Source: Mycobacterium stomatepiae
GTDB taxonomy: Bacteria; Actinomycetota; Actinomycetes; Mycobacteriales; Mycobacteriaceae
Reading direction: 5' to 3'
Assembly (NCBI RefSeq): GCF_010731715.1
Contig: NZ_AP022587.1
Location: 1,116,001 to 1,180,000 of the forward strand
DNA: 64,000 nt
Shown: positions 8,715 to 19,637 of the stretch, piece after piece
Layout of the letters: each line of letters opens with the position of its first letter
How positions within the stretch are numbered: the first letter of the stretch is position 1
Program-made: the position numbers and the translations under genes
Notes under the pieces: model-generated
What the model saw: the letters and a program-made list of their open reading frames with translations, nothing else
What the model was told of the DNA's origin: nothing
Database searches by the model: none

Positions 8715-9859
8715 CGGCGCGCCGCGGCAAGAACATCGGTGAGCACCCGGCGCGCGACCTGAAGCTCGGCGGCATCGAGCGACGCGCGCGCGGTCAGCCG
8801 CAGTCGCGACGTACCGGCGGGCACGGTCGGTGGCCGGAAGCACCCGACCCGCACACCGGCGTCCAGGCAGGCCGTCGCGGCGGCCACCGCCACCTCCGGG
8901 TCGCCCAGGATCACCGACACCACCGCCGACTGCGGCTCCTCAGGCACGCCGCAGATGTCGGCCAGCTCGCTGGCGTACCGCAGCACCGCCTCGGGCCGCC
9001 ACGCCTCGGTACGCAGCACCTGCAGCGCGGCCATCGCGGCACCGACAGCGGCCGGGGCCAGGCCGGTGTCGAAGATGAACGGGCGGGCCGCGTCGATCAG
9101 GTGGGCGCGCACCTCGGGAGGCCCCAGCACCATGCCGCCCTGGCTGCCCAGCGCCTTGGACAGGGTGGTGGTCATCACGATGTCGGGCGCACCGGCGAGC
9201 CCGAGTTCGTACATCAGTCCGCGCCCGCCACCGCGCACCCCGAGCCCGTGTGCCTCGTCGACGATCAGCAGCGCCCGGTGGCGCCGGCACACGTCGTGCA
9301 GCTCGCGCAGCGGGGCCAGCACGCCGTCGGCGCTGAAGACCGATTCGGTGATGACGACCGCCCGCTCCTCGTCGCGGGCGCTCAGGGCCGCGTCGACCGC
9401 GTCGACGTCCAGGTGCGGCGTCACCACCACCCGCGCGCGCGACAGTCGGCAGGCGTCCACCAGCGACGCGTGCGAACGCTCCTCCGAAACCAGCAGCGAG
9501 CCCGGGCCGGACAAGCCGACGACGCTGCCGAGATTGGCGGTGTATCCGGAGGAGAACAGCAACCCGGCGGCAGCACCGACATAATCGGCGAGCTCGGTCT
9601 CGAACTGCTCGTGCAGTTCGGTGTTGCCGGTGACCAGGCGCGAACCGGTGGCACCCGCACCCCAGACCCGCAGCGCCGCGACACCGCCGTCGATCACGTC
9701 GGGATGCTGCGACAGACCGAGGTAGTCGTTGGATGCCAGGTCCAGCTCGGTGGCCACGGCCGCGCGCGGGCGCAGCGAACGGCGCAGCCCGGCCGCGCGG
9801 CGCTGCTGTTCCACCGCCTCCAGCCAGGCCAGCGGGGAAACCTCGATCGGTGCCTTCAT
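8711..9859 (-). CDS. bioF: 8-amino-7-oxononanoate synthase
   Basis: A 382-residue PLP enzyme that condenses pimeloyl-thioester with L-alanine to give 8-amino-7-oxononanoate, the first step of biotin ring formation. Family blocks visible are [41 protein letters not shown] and [13 protein letters not shown], the last containing the PLP lysine. The length matches mycobacterial BioF1. The ATG at 9859 lies 6 bases after the bioA stop and the TGA overlaps the bioD start. Confidence 0.95.
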   Translation of the reverse strand: MKAPIEVSPLAWLEAVEQQRRAAGLRRSLRPRAAVATELDLASNDYLGLSQHPDVIDGGVAALRVWGAGATGSRLVTGNTELHEQFETELADYVGAAAGLLFSSGYTANLGSVVGLSGPGSLLVSEERSHASLVDACRLSRARVVVTPHLDVDAVDAALSARDEERAVVITESVFSADGVLAPLRELHDVCRRHRALLIVDEAHGLGVRGGGRGLMYELGLAGAPDIVMTTTLSKALGSQGGMVLGPPEVRAHLIDAARPFIFDTGLAPAAVGAAMAALQVLRTEAWRPEAVLRYASELADICGVPEEPQSAVVSVILGDPEVAVAAATACLDAGVRVGCFRPPTVPAGTSRLRLTARASLDAAELQVARRVLTDVLAAARR

Positions 9860-9865
9860 CGCCGT

Positions 9866-11170
9866 TCAGCCTACGAGCCTGGCGACCTCGACCATCGCCG
9901 AGGTGATCTGCACGATCTCGTCGGGCCCGCAGATGTAGGGCGGCATCGCGTAGACGAGGTTGCGGAACGGGCGTAGCCAGATGCCGTGGTCCAGCGCCGC
10001 CGGGGTGGCCACGGCCAGATCGACCGGCGCGGCGCATTCGATCACACCGATGGCGCCGCGCACCCGCACGTCGGCCACGCCGGGCAGGGCGCGCGCCGGC
10101 TCTAGTCCCCGGGTCAGCCCGGCGGCGATCTCGGCGACCCGCGACCGCCAGTCCTGGCCCAGCAGCACCTCCACGCTGGCCATTGACACCGCGCAGGCCA
10201 GCGGGTTGGCCATGAAGGTGGGGCCGTGCATCAGCGCACCGGCCTCACCGGAGCTGATGGTGTGCGCGATGTCGGTGGTGCACAACGTCGCGGCGAGGCT
10301 GAGATATCCGCCGGTCAGCGCCTTGCCGACGCACATGATGTCCGGGCTGACGCCGGCGTGGTCGGCGGCGAACAACTCGCCGGTGCGGCCGAACCCGGTG
10401 GCGATCTCGTCGAAGATCAACAGCACGTCGTGGCGGCGGCAGATGTCACGCAGGTCGCGCAGGTAGCGGGGGTCGTGGAAGCGCATGCCGCCGGCGCCCT
10501 GGACGACGGGCTCGACGACGACGGCCGCGAGCTCGGCCGCGTGTTCGGCCAGTTGCTCCTCGAACACCGCGCTGTAGGCGGCGTCGTAGTCGCGGGGCAC
10601 CTGAGAGGCGAACACCTGCCGGGCCAGGATGTCGGTCCACAGCGAATGCATGCCGCCGTCGGGGTCGCAGACGCTCATCGGTGTGAAGGTGTCGCCGTGG
10701 TAGCCGCCGCGCCACGTCATCAGTCGGTGCTTGGCGGGCCGCCCGCGGCTGCGCCAGTACTGCAGCGCCATTTTGACCGCGACCTCCACCGATACCGACC
10801 CGGAATCGCTGAAGAACACCGTTTCCAGGCCGGCCGGGGTGATCTCCACCAGCAGCTGGGCCAGCCGGGCGGCCGGTTCGTGGGTCAGCCCGCCGAACAT
10901 CACATGGTTCATCGATCTCAGCTGCGCCGCCAGCGCTTCGTCCAGCACGGGGTGGCCGTGCCCGTGGATCGCGGTCCACCACGAACTCATCGCGTCCAGC
11001 ACATCGATCGGCTTGCCGTCTCTGACCAGCGTCAACCAGGCGCCGCGGGCCCCGACGGCGACCACGGGCAGGACGGCTTCGCTGCCGATCGTGCTGTAGG
11101 GATGCCAAAGATGCGCGGCGTCGATCGCGCTGATTTGCTCGGGCGTCAACCCCGATCTCGCCGCAGGCAT
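9866..11170 (-). CDS. bioA: Adenosylmethionine-8-amino-7-oxononanoate aminotransferase
   Basis: A 434-residue class-III PLP aminotransferase that uses S-adenosylmethionine as amino donor to make 7,8-diaminopelargonate. Diagnostic blocks are LWHPYST near the N-terminus, [39 protein letters not shown] and VGKALTGGY with the PLP lysine. The ATG at 11170 is preferred over the longer open frame because it gives [13 protein letters not shown], close to the mycobacterial start. First gene of the bioA-F-D-Rv1571 operon and divergent from the next gene across 62 bases. BioA is a studied target in M. tuberculosis. Confidence 0.95.
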   Translation of the reverse strand: MPAARSGLTPEQISAIDAAHLWHPYSTIGSEAVLPVVAVGARGAWLTLVRDGKPIDVLDAMSSWWTAIHGHGHPVLDEALAAQLRSMNHVMFGGLTHEPAARLAQLLVEITPAGLETVFFSDSGSVSVEVAVKMALQYWRSRGRPAKHRLMTWRGGYHGDTFTPMSVCDPDGGMHSLWTDILARQVFASQVPRDYDAAYSAVFEEQLAEHAAELAAVVVEPVVQGAGGMRFHDPRYLRDLRDICRRHDVLLIFDEIATGFGRTGELFAADHAGVSPDIMCVGKALTGGYLSLAATLCTTDIAHTISSGEAGALMHGPTFMANPLACAVSMASVEVLLGQDWRSRVAEIAAGLTRGLEPARALPGVADVRVRGAIGVIECAAPVDLAVATPAALDHGIWLRPFRNLVYAMPPYICGPDEIVQITSAMVEVARLVG

Positions 11171-11232
11171 AGAGACCGAGCGTAAAGCAGCCGGCTCGCA
11201 CAAAAGCCGGCCATCGGGGAGCATCTATCGGC

Positions 11233-11730
11233 ATGGCGTTGCCGTACCCGTTCGAGGACCCGCACCGTAGCGACCGAGCAGTCTCCCCGCCGCCACCGCT
11301 GCAGGAGCCCGCAGAGCCGACCGATTTCCGGCCAATGAACTACGGCGACAACGATTCTGACGGACAAAAGCCACACGTGATCCGGCTTCGGGTGGCCCCC
11401 TGGGACCTGGTCGCCACGCTCACACTGGTGGCGCTGTTGGTCATCCTGGCCACGGCGACAACGTGGCCAACCAAGCTCTACGGCTTCCTCGGCGAGGTGT
11501 GCTCGGACGAGTCGTGTGGCCTGGTCCCCTTCCAGATCGACGTGTACATCTACCCGGTGGTGTGGGGCGGAATCGGTGCGGCGATCGCCGCCGCGGGGAT
11601 CGGGCCGTTCGTCTCGCTGTTGAAGGGCTGGTACATGTCCTTCTGGCCGGTGCTATCGCTGGCGATCATCATGGTGAGCTCCGTGATCGGCGACGCGCTG
11701 ACCGTCTTCAGCGCCCGTTACTGGCACTGA
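11233..11730 (+). CDS. Membrane protein, Rv1567c homologue
   Basis: A 165-residue protein with a proline-rich hydrophilic N-terminus (SPPPPLQEP), followed by three hydrophobic segments: one at LVATLTLVALLVILATATTW, one around VWGGIGAAIAAAGIG, and one at FWPVLSLAIIMVSSVIG. Two cysteines lie in the loop GEVCSDESCGL. It is divergent from bioA and upstream of ripD, the position of Rv1567c in M. tuberculosis. The N-terminal extension is longer than the annotated M. tuberculosis protein as I recall it. Function unknown. Confidence 0.75.
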   Translation: MALPYPFEDPHRSDRAVSPPPPLQEPAEPTDFRPMNYGDNDSDGQKPHVIRLRVAPWDLVATLTLVALLVILATATTWPTKLYGFLGEVCSDESCGLVPFQIDVYIYPVVWGGIGAAIAAAGIGPFVSLLKGWYMSFWPVLSLAIIMVSSVIGDALTVFSARYWH

Positions 11731-11805
11731 TTCCCCGGCTGCCCCGTCCGGGCTGCAAAGCGTTGCGGCCGGCAGCGTTGTGAGACCGAAATCACAGCTG
11801 CCGAT

Positions 11806-11992
11806 AAAGATTTGGGATCGGCAGTCACCGTCCGGTCACGGTCCTACACCAAATCTTTCGTGGACCTCACCAGCTATTTTCCGGGTGCAATTTGTGTTGT
11901 AAAAGTTTGTGTAGTGACTGGTGTGACTCCACGGGCCTACCGAGATTCACGTCCCCGCAAGGAGGCGGCGTTCGACCCCGAACTTGGGGTCG
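11806..11992 (+). promoter_or_regulatory. Unassigned structured leader upstream of ripD
   Basis: The 342-base gap before ripD (11731-12072) holds no gene that I can support, but it has strong dyad symmetry. AAAGATTTGG at 11806-11815 pairs perfectly with CCAAATCTTT at 11849-11858, and inside it ACCGT/ACGGT forms a second stem. A further hairpin, CGACCCC/GGGGTCG, lies at 11973-11992. The gap also has an A/T-richer stretch at about 11875-11920 that could hold a promoter. Bacterial cell-wall hydrolase genes sometimes carry riboswitches, but I could not match this to a known class. Confidence 0.35.
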
Positions 11993-12072
11993 TCGCGAGT
12001 CATCGAACGGCGGCCCAGGCGCCCCAGCGCCCGGGCCTTGACCCGACAGGGTTCAGGAAGGTTGGAACTCCA

Positions 12073-12813
12073 ATGAAGCGCATCTATTCGTTTGCTATCG
12101 GCCTCGCCATCCTGGGGGCCCCGATGGCCGCCGCCCCGGAGATCGCGGCCGCCGACCCCGGCGTGCGGTCGACGGACTACCAGCAAGCCACCGACGTGGT
12201 TGTCATGCGCGGTCTCTCGCAGCGCGGCGTGCCGTTCTCGTGGGCCGGCGGCGGTATCAACGGCCCCTCCCGCGGCACCGGGACCGGCATCAACACCATC
12301 GGCTACGACGCCTCGGGCCTGATGCAGTACGCCTACGCCGGCGCCGGCATCAGGCTGCCGCGTTCGTCCGGCGCGATCTACCGGGCCGGACAGAAGGTCC
12401 TGCCGCAGCAGGCCCAGAAGGGCGACATGCTCTTCTACGGTCCCGAAGGCACCCAAAGCGTCGCGATGTACCTCGGCAACAACCAAATGCTCGAGGTCGG
12501 CGACGTCGTGCAGGTCTCGCCGGTGCGCACCAACGGCATGACGCCGTACCTGGTCCGGGTGATCGGCGCGCAGACGCCGCTGCAGCAGGCACCGGTGCAG
12601 CAGATGCCGGGCCAGCAGGCCCCGCTTCAGCAGCCGCCGACCCAGCAGGTGCCGGGCCAGCAAGCACCGCTGCAGCAGCCACCGGTGCAGCCGCTCCCGG
12701 CGCAGCAGGCGCTGCCGCAGCAGCCGGCACCGCTGCAGCAGCCGGCGTTGCCGGCGCTGCCGCAGCTGCCGAACCTGCAGACGCTGCTGCAGCCGGCGGG
12801 CGCCACGCGATAG
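12073..12813 (+). CDS. ripD: RipD: non-catalytic NlpC/P60 peptidoglycan-binding protein
   Basis: A 246-residue secreted protein with a signal peptide (MKRIYSFAIGLAILGAPMAAAP) and one NlpC/P60 domain (about residues 35-165). The catalytic Cys of the family is replaced by Ala80 in GYDASGLMQY, and the usual catalytic His position, before VAMYLG, is Ser129. It should therefore bind rather than cut peptidoglycan, as known for RipD (Rv1566c). After residue 167 comes a Pro/Gln-rich repeat tail. The ATG at 12073 is preferred because it opens the signal peptide, with AGGAAGG about 10 bases upstream; the longer frame enters untranslated-looking DNA. A strong hairpin follows at 12830-12895. Confidence 0.92.
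   Translation: MKRIYSFAIGLAILGAPMAAAPEIAAADPGVRSTDYQQATDVVVMRGLSQRGVPFSWAGGGINGPSRGTGTGINTIGYDASGLMQYAYAGAGIRLPRSSGAIYRAGQKVLPQQAQKGDMLFYGPEGTQSVAMYLGNNQMLEVGDVVQVSPVRTNGMTPYLVRVIGAQTPLQQAPVQQMPGQQAPLQQPPTQQVPGQQAPLQQPPVQPLPAQQALPQQPAPLQQPALPALPQLPNLQTLLQPAGATR
12574..12792 (+). repeat. Imperfect Pro/Gln repeats encoding the RipD tail
   Basis: From residue 168 the tail is built from degenerate units such as PLQQAPVQQMPGQQAP and PTQQVPGQQAP, ending in a Leu/Pro-rich stretch. At DNA level CAGCAGGC and CCGGGCCAGCA blocks recur about every 24-30 bases. RipD of M. tuberculosis also has a Pro/Gln-rich C-terminus. The array is a likely site of length variation between strains. Confidence 0.7.
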
Positions 12814-12829
12814 GTTTCGCGACCGCTAC

Positions 12830-12895
12830 AAAACGCCACTTGCTCCACTGAGCAGCTTCGCCGGGAGGCAAGCGCACGGGAGCAGGTGGCGTTTT
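12830..12895 (+). terminator. Long hairpin after ripD, probable terminator
   Basis: The 17-base arm at 12830-12846 pairs with 12879-12895 at 16 of 17 positions (the remaining pair is G-U), leaving a 32-base loop. The 3' arm ends in GTTTT, giving a short U-run on the plus strand. It starts 16 bases after the ripD stop and ends 12 bases before the acyltransferase start, so it probably ends ripD transcription. It is symmetric, and A-runs at the other end would also allow function on the minus strand. Confidence 0.65.
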
Positions 12896-12907
12896 AGGTA
12901 AATTAGC

Positions 12908-15082
12908 GTGGTCATGCAGATCACGTCAGTGCCCCCGCCGCCGGCCGTCCCGGGGAATCCGGGCAGGTCAGGGCTGCGCGTGCCGGGATCTGCGGGGTTT
13001 TATCGCTACGACCTGGACGGCTTGCGCGGCATCGCGATCGCGCTGGTCGCCGCGTTCCACATCTGGTTTGGCCGCGTCTCCGGCGGTGTCGACGTCTTCC
13101 TGGCCCTGTCCGGATTCTTCTTTGGCAGCAAGATCCTGCGCGCCGCGCTCAACCCGGCCGTCACGTTGTCGCCCGTCGCCGAAGTGATCCGGCTGATCCG
13201 CCGGCTGGTGCCCGCCCTGGTCGTGGTCCTTGCTGCGAGTGCAGTGCTCACCATTCTGGTGCAGCCGCAGACCCGCTGGGAGACCTTCGCCGACCAGAGC
13301 CTGGCCAGCCTCGGCTATTACCAGAACTGGGAACTGGCCAACACCGCGTCGGACTACCTGCGGGCGGGCGAATCCGTCAGCCCGTTGCAACACATCTGGT
13401 CCATGTCGGTGCAGGGGCAGTTCTATGTCGCCTTCCTGTTGCTGGTCGCCGGCTGCACCTTCTTGTTCCGGCGAACGCTCAAGGCGCACCTGCGCACGCT
13501 GTTCGTGGTGCTGCTCAGCGCGCTGACGGTGGCCTCGTTCGTCTACGCGATCGTCGCTCACTCTGACGACCAGTCGACCGCCTACTACAACAGCTTCGTG
13601 CGCGGGTGGGAGTTGCTGCTGGGCGCGCTCGTCGGTGCCGTGGTGGCCAACGTCCGGTGGCCGATGTGGCTGCGCACCGCCGCGGCGTCCGTCGCGCTGG
13701 CGGCGGTGGTGTCCTGTGGGGCCCTGGTCGACGGCGTCGACGAATTTCCGGGCCCCTGGGCCCTGATACCGGTCGGCGCCACGGTGCTGATGATCCTCGC
13801 CGGAGCCAACCTGCCGGGCGACCCGGGGACCGGCGGCCGGATGCCGCTGCCGAATCGGCTGCTGGCCACCCGGCCGCTGGTGGAGCTGGGCGCCATCGCG
13901 TACTCGCTGTACCTGTGGCACTGGCCCCTGCTCATCTTCTGGCTGTCCTACAGCGGCCACAAGCACGCCGACTTCGTCGAGGGCGCGGCGGTGCTGCTGA
14001 TCTCCGGGGTGCTGGCGTATCTGACCACCCAGCTCGTCGAGGACCCGCTGCGCTACCGGGCGCCGCAGGAAACCGGCGCGGCACCCGTGCTGCCGTGGTG
14101 GTCGCGGCTGCGCCGGCCGACGATGGCGCTGGGGGCGGCGGTCGTGCTACTGGGCGTCACACTGACCGCGACCTCGTTCACCTGGCGTCAGCATGTGACG
14201 CTGCTGCGGGCCGCGGGCAAAGAGCTGTCCGTACTCAACCCGCAGGACTATCCCGGCGCCCGCGCCCTGACCGAGCACGTGCGGGTGCCGACGCTGCCGA
14301 TGCGGCCCAGCGTGCTCGAGGTCAAGAACGACCTGCCGGCCTCGACGGCGGACGGCTGCATCAGCGACTTCGTCAACCCGGCGGTGGTCAACTGCGTCTA
14401 CGGCGACCTCGATGCGACCCGGACCATCGCACTGGCCGGCGGGTCACACGCCGAGCACTGGTTGCCGGCCCTGGATGCGCTCGGACACGCCCATCACTTC
14501 AAAGTTGTGACATATCTCAAAATGGGCTGCCCGTTGTCCACCGAGCAGGTCCCGCTGATCATGGGCAACAACGCCCCCTACCCGCAGTGCCGCGACTGGG
14601 TACAACGCACGATGGACAAGCTGGTCTCCGACCATCCCGATTACGTGTTCACCACCACAACCCGCCCCTGGAATATCAAGTCCGGTGACGTAATGCCCGC
14701 GACCTACATCGGGATCTGGCAGACGTTGTCCGACAACAACATTCCGATCCTCGGCATGCGCGACACGCCGTGGCTGGTCAAGAATGGCCAGCCGTTCGAC
14801 CCGGCGGACTGCCTGGCGAAGAAGGGCGGCAACGCCACGTCGTGCGCGATCAAACGCTCCGACGTTTTGTCCGATCGCAACCAAACCCTGGATTTCGTCG
14901 AGCAATTCCCGCTGCTCAAGGTACTCGACATGTCAGATGCCATCTGCCGCACCGATATTTGCCGTCCGGTCGAGGGAAACGTGCTGATCTACCACGGCGC
15001 GCACCACCTGACCCCCACCTACATGCGGACCATGGCCCATGAGCTCGGCGTCCAGATCGCGGCTGCCACGGGCTGGTGGTAG
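12908..15082 (+). CDS. Integral membrane acyltransferase (OafA type, AT3 plus SGNH domain), Rv1565c homologue
   Basis: A 724-residue protein in two parts. The N-terminal half has about ten or eleven membrane spans and the acyltransferase-3 features DLDGLRGIAI, VDVFLALSGFFFG and YSLYLWHWPLL. After the last span (TMALGAAVVLLGVTLTATSF) comes an extracytoplasmic SGNH-like domain with a GGSHAEHWLPAL nucleophile-like block and a late HGAHHLTPTYM block. Proteins of this design O-acylate cell-wall polysaccharides or surface lipids. It matches Rv1565c in place and length. The GTG at 12908 is used; the ATG at 12914 is an equally good start. Acceptor unknown. Confidence 0.85.
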   Translation: MVMQITSVPPPPAVPGNPGRSGLRVPGSAGFYRYDLDGLRGIAIALVAAFHIWFGRVSGGVDVFLALSGFFFGSKILRAALNPAVTLSPVAEVIRLIRRLVPALVVVLAASAVLTILVQPQTRWETFADQSLASLGYYQNWELANTASDYLRAGESVSPLQHIWSMSVQGQFYVAFLLLVAGCTFLFRRTLKAHLRTLFVVLLSALTVASFVYAIVAHSDDQSTAYYNSFVRGWELLLGALVGAVVANVRWPMWLRTAAASVALAAVVSCGALVDGVDEFPGPWALIPVGATVLMILAGANLPGDPGTGGRMPLPNRLLATRPLVELGAIAYSLYLWHWPLLIFWLSYSGHKHADFVEGAAVLLISGVLAYLTTQLVEDPLRYRAPQETGAAPVLPWWSRLRRPTMALGAAVVLLGVTLTATSFTWRQHVTLLRAAGKELSVLNPQDYPGARALTEHVRVPTLPMRPSVLEVKNDLPASTADGCISDFVNPAVVNCVYGDLDATRTIALAGGSHAEHWLPALDALGHAHHFKVVTYLKMGCPLSTEQVPLIMGNNAPYPQCRDWVQRTMDKLVSDHPDYVFTTTTRPWNIKSGDVMPATYIGIWQTLSDNNIPILGMRDTPWLVKNGQPFDPADCLAKKGGNATSCAIKRSDVLSDRNQTLDFVEQFPLLKVLDMSDAICRTDICRPVEGNVLIYHGAHHLTPTYMRTMAHELGVQIAAATGWW

Positions 15083-15116
15083 CCCGGACAGGACAGTCCG
15101 CCGCGGATAAGGTCGT

Positions 15117-17333
<2,217 letters not shown>

Positions 17334-17336
17334 CAT

Positions 17337-19637
17337 ATGGCTTTTCCGATCCGCTCCACCTATCGGTTACAGTTGCGCGGATCCGCCAGTGGCAGCGCCT
17401 TCACCTTCGCCGACGCGGAGAATCTGCTGGACTATCTCGACGAGCTCGGGGTGTCGCACCTCTACCTGTCCCCGATCCTGACCGCGGTCACCGGGTCGAG
17501 TCACGGATACGACGTCACCGACCCGACCACAGTGTCGCCGGAGCTCGGTGGCGCCGAGGGGCTGGCGCGGCTGTCGGCGGCGGCGCGGGCACGCGGCATG
17601 GGGCTGATCGTCGACATCGTGCCCAACCACGTCGGAGTCGACCAGCCCCGGCAGAACCCGTGGTGGTGGGATGTGCTGCGGCACGGCCGATCATCGGACT
17701 ACGCAACATATTTCGACATCGACTGGGACCTCGACGAGCGGGGCCGCATCGTGCTGCCGGTGCTGGGTTCCGACGACGACGTCGCCGATCTGACGGTCGA
17801 CGGCGACCTGCTGCGGTTGGGCGATCTGGCGCTGCCGATCGCGCCCGGCACCGGCGAGGGCACCGGCCCCGAGGTGCACGAGCGCCAGCACTACCGGTTG
17901 GTGGGCTGGCGCAGCGGCGTCGTCGGCTATCGGCGTTTCTTCTCGATCACCTCGCTGGCCGGCCTGCGCCAGGAGGATCGCACGGTGTTCGAGGCCAGCC
18001 ACGCGGAGATCGCGCGCTGGTTTCGCGAGGGATTGGTCGACGGTGTGCGCATCGACCACCCCGACGGATTGGCCGACCCCAGTGGGTATTTGGCGTGGCT
18101 GCGCGAGCTGCTCGGCGCGGACGCCTGGATTGTCATCGAGAAGATCTTGGCCGTCGACGAGGCGCTGGAGCCGACGCTGCCGATCCAGGGCACCACCGGC
18201 TACGACGCATTGCGGGAGCTGGGTGGGGTTTTCGTCGACCCGGCCGGAGCGCCGGCGCTGACCGCGCTGGTGGAATCCGCGGGTGTGGACTATCAGAGCA
18301 CTCCGCGGGTGTTGGCTGGGTTGAAGGTTCAGGTGGCCACCGAGACACTCTCCAGCGAGCTGGCCCGGCTGCGGCGGGCGATCGTGGCGGCCGCCGGAAG
18401 CGATCACGCACTGCTGCCGGACGCGGTGGCCGCACTGCTCAGCCACATCGACGTCTACCGCACCGACTACCTCGGGCTGGCGGCCGTCCTGCCTAGTGCG
18501 CTCGCCAAAACCCAAGCTGCACAACCGGAACTGGGTCCGGCTTTGCAGGTGCTCGCCGCGGCGCTGGCACACGGCGGCGAGCCCGCCGCGCGCCTGCAAC
18601 AACTGTGCGGCGCGGTGACCGCCAAGGCCGTCGAGGACTGCCTGTTCTACCGCGACGCCCGGCTGATCTCGCTCAACGAGGTCGGCGGCGAACCGCACCG
18701 GTTCGGTGTCGGCGCAGCGGAGTTTCAGCACAGCGCCGCCATCCGCGCCCGGCTGTGGCCCCAGGCGATGACCACGTTGACCACCCACGACACCAAGCGC
18801 GGCGAGGATGTGCGGGCCCGCATCGGGGTGCTGTCCCAGGTGCCCTCGCTGTGGACGGAGTTCGTCACCAGGTGGGAGATTGAGACACCCTCCCCCGACG
18901 CCGCGACCGGACAGTTCTTGTGGCAGAACATCTTCGGGGCATGGCCGCTGGACGGCAAGGTCACCGACCAGCTGCGCGTCCGGCTGCACGGATACGCCGA
19001 GAAAGCCATCCGAGAAGCGGCGCTGCACACCTCGTGGAACGACCCGGATACCGCGTTCGAGGACTCTTTACACGGGTGGTTGGACAGCGTCTTGGACGGG
19101 CCGGTGGCCGGACAGCTGACCGAGCTTGTCGCCCAGCTCAATCCGCATGCTGCCAGCGATGCGCTGGGCCAGAAGCTACTCGCGCTGACCGTGCCCGGCG
19201 TTCCGGACATCTATCAGGGCACCGAGCTCTGGGACGACAGCCTGGTCGATCCGGACAACCGCCGGGCGATCGACTATGCCACGCGCAGAACCGCTCTCGC
19301 GGAATTGCAGCACCCGAAGCTGCGCGTCGTCGCCACGGCGCTGCGGCTGCGGCGCTCGCGCCCGGACAGCTTCCGGCGCGGCGATTACGTGCCGGTGCTG
19401 GCCAGCGGCGAGGCCGGTGATCACGTCGTGGCATTCCGGCGTGGCGACGACATTCTGGTCGCGGTTACCCGCTGGACGGTGCGGCTGGCCGAAACAGGTT
19501 GGGGTAACACCGTATTGCCGTTGCCCGACGGCTCCTGGACCGACACACTCACCGGCGCGATGGCGAGCGGGCCGACGTCGACCGCCGAACTGTTCGCCAA
19601 CCTCCCCGTCGTGCTACTGGAGCGAAACAATGGCTGA
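17337..19637 (+). CDS. treY: Maltooligosyltrehalose synthase
   Basis: A 766-residue GH13 enzyme that converts the reducing-end alpha-1,4 bond of a maltodextrin to an alpha,alpha-1,1 bond, giving maltooligosyltrehalose. N-terminal STYRLQLRG, then YLSPILTAVTGSSHGYDVTD, DIVPNHVGVD, GVRIDHPDGLADP (nucleophile), IVIEKIL (Glu) and TTHDTKRGEDVRAR are family signatures, and GVPDIYQGTELWD lies near the C-terminus. The length matches Rv1563c (765 residues as I recall). It overlaps treZ by 8 bases, so the two are translationally coupled. Confidence 0.95.
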   Translation: MAFPIRSTYRLQLRGSASGSAFTFADAENLLDYLDELGVSHLYLSPILTAVTGSSHGYDVTDPTTVSPELGGAEGLARLSAAARARGMGLIVDIVPNHVGVDQPRQNPWWWDVLRHGRSSDYATYFDIDWDLDERGRIVLPVLGSDDDVADLTVDGDLLRLGDLALPIAPGTGEGTGPEVHERQHYRLVGWRSGVVGYRRFFSITSLAGLRQEDRTVFEASHAEIARWFREGLVDGVRIDHPDGLADPSGYLAWLRELLGADAWIVIEKILAVDEALEPTLPIQGTTGYDALRELGGVFVDPAGAPALTALVESAGVDYQSTPRVLAGLKVQVATETLSSELARLRRAIVAAAGSDHALLPDAVAALLSHIDVYRTDYLGLAAVLPSALAKTQAAQPELGPALQVLAAALAHGGEPAARLQQLCGAVTAKAVEDCLFYRDARLISLNEVGGEPHRFGVGAAEFQHSAAIRARLWPQAMTTLTTHDTKRGEDVRARIGVLSQVPSLWTEFVTRWEIETPSPDAATGQFLWQNIFGAWPLDGKVTDQLRVRLHGYAEKAIREAALHTSWNDPDTAFEDSLHGWLDSVLDGPVAGQLTELVAQLNPHAASDALGQKLLALTVPGVPDIYQGTELWDDSLVDPDNRRAIDYATRRTALAELQHPKLRVVATALRLRRSRPDSFRRGDYVPVLASGEAGDHVVAFRRGDDILVAVTRWTVRLAETGWGNTVLPLPDGSWTDTLTGAMASGPTSTAELFANLPVVLLERNNG

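Noticed and set aside
11171..11232. Operator in the bioA upstream gap, where GCCGGC occurs twice
   Set aside because: GCCGGC is a very common palindrome in this composition, and there is no TGAAC/GTTCA-type repeat. Not enough to call a site.
11731..12072. c-di-AMP (ydaO-type) riboswitch in the ripD leader
   Set aside because: Some cell-wall hydrolase genes carry this class, and ACCCGACAG near the 3' end recalled it, but the conserved 5' and central elements are not present in order.
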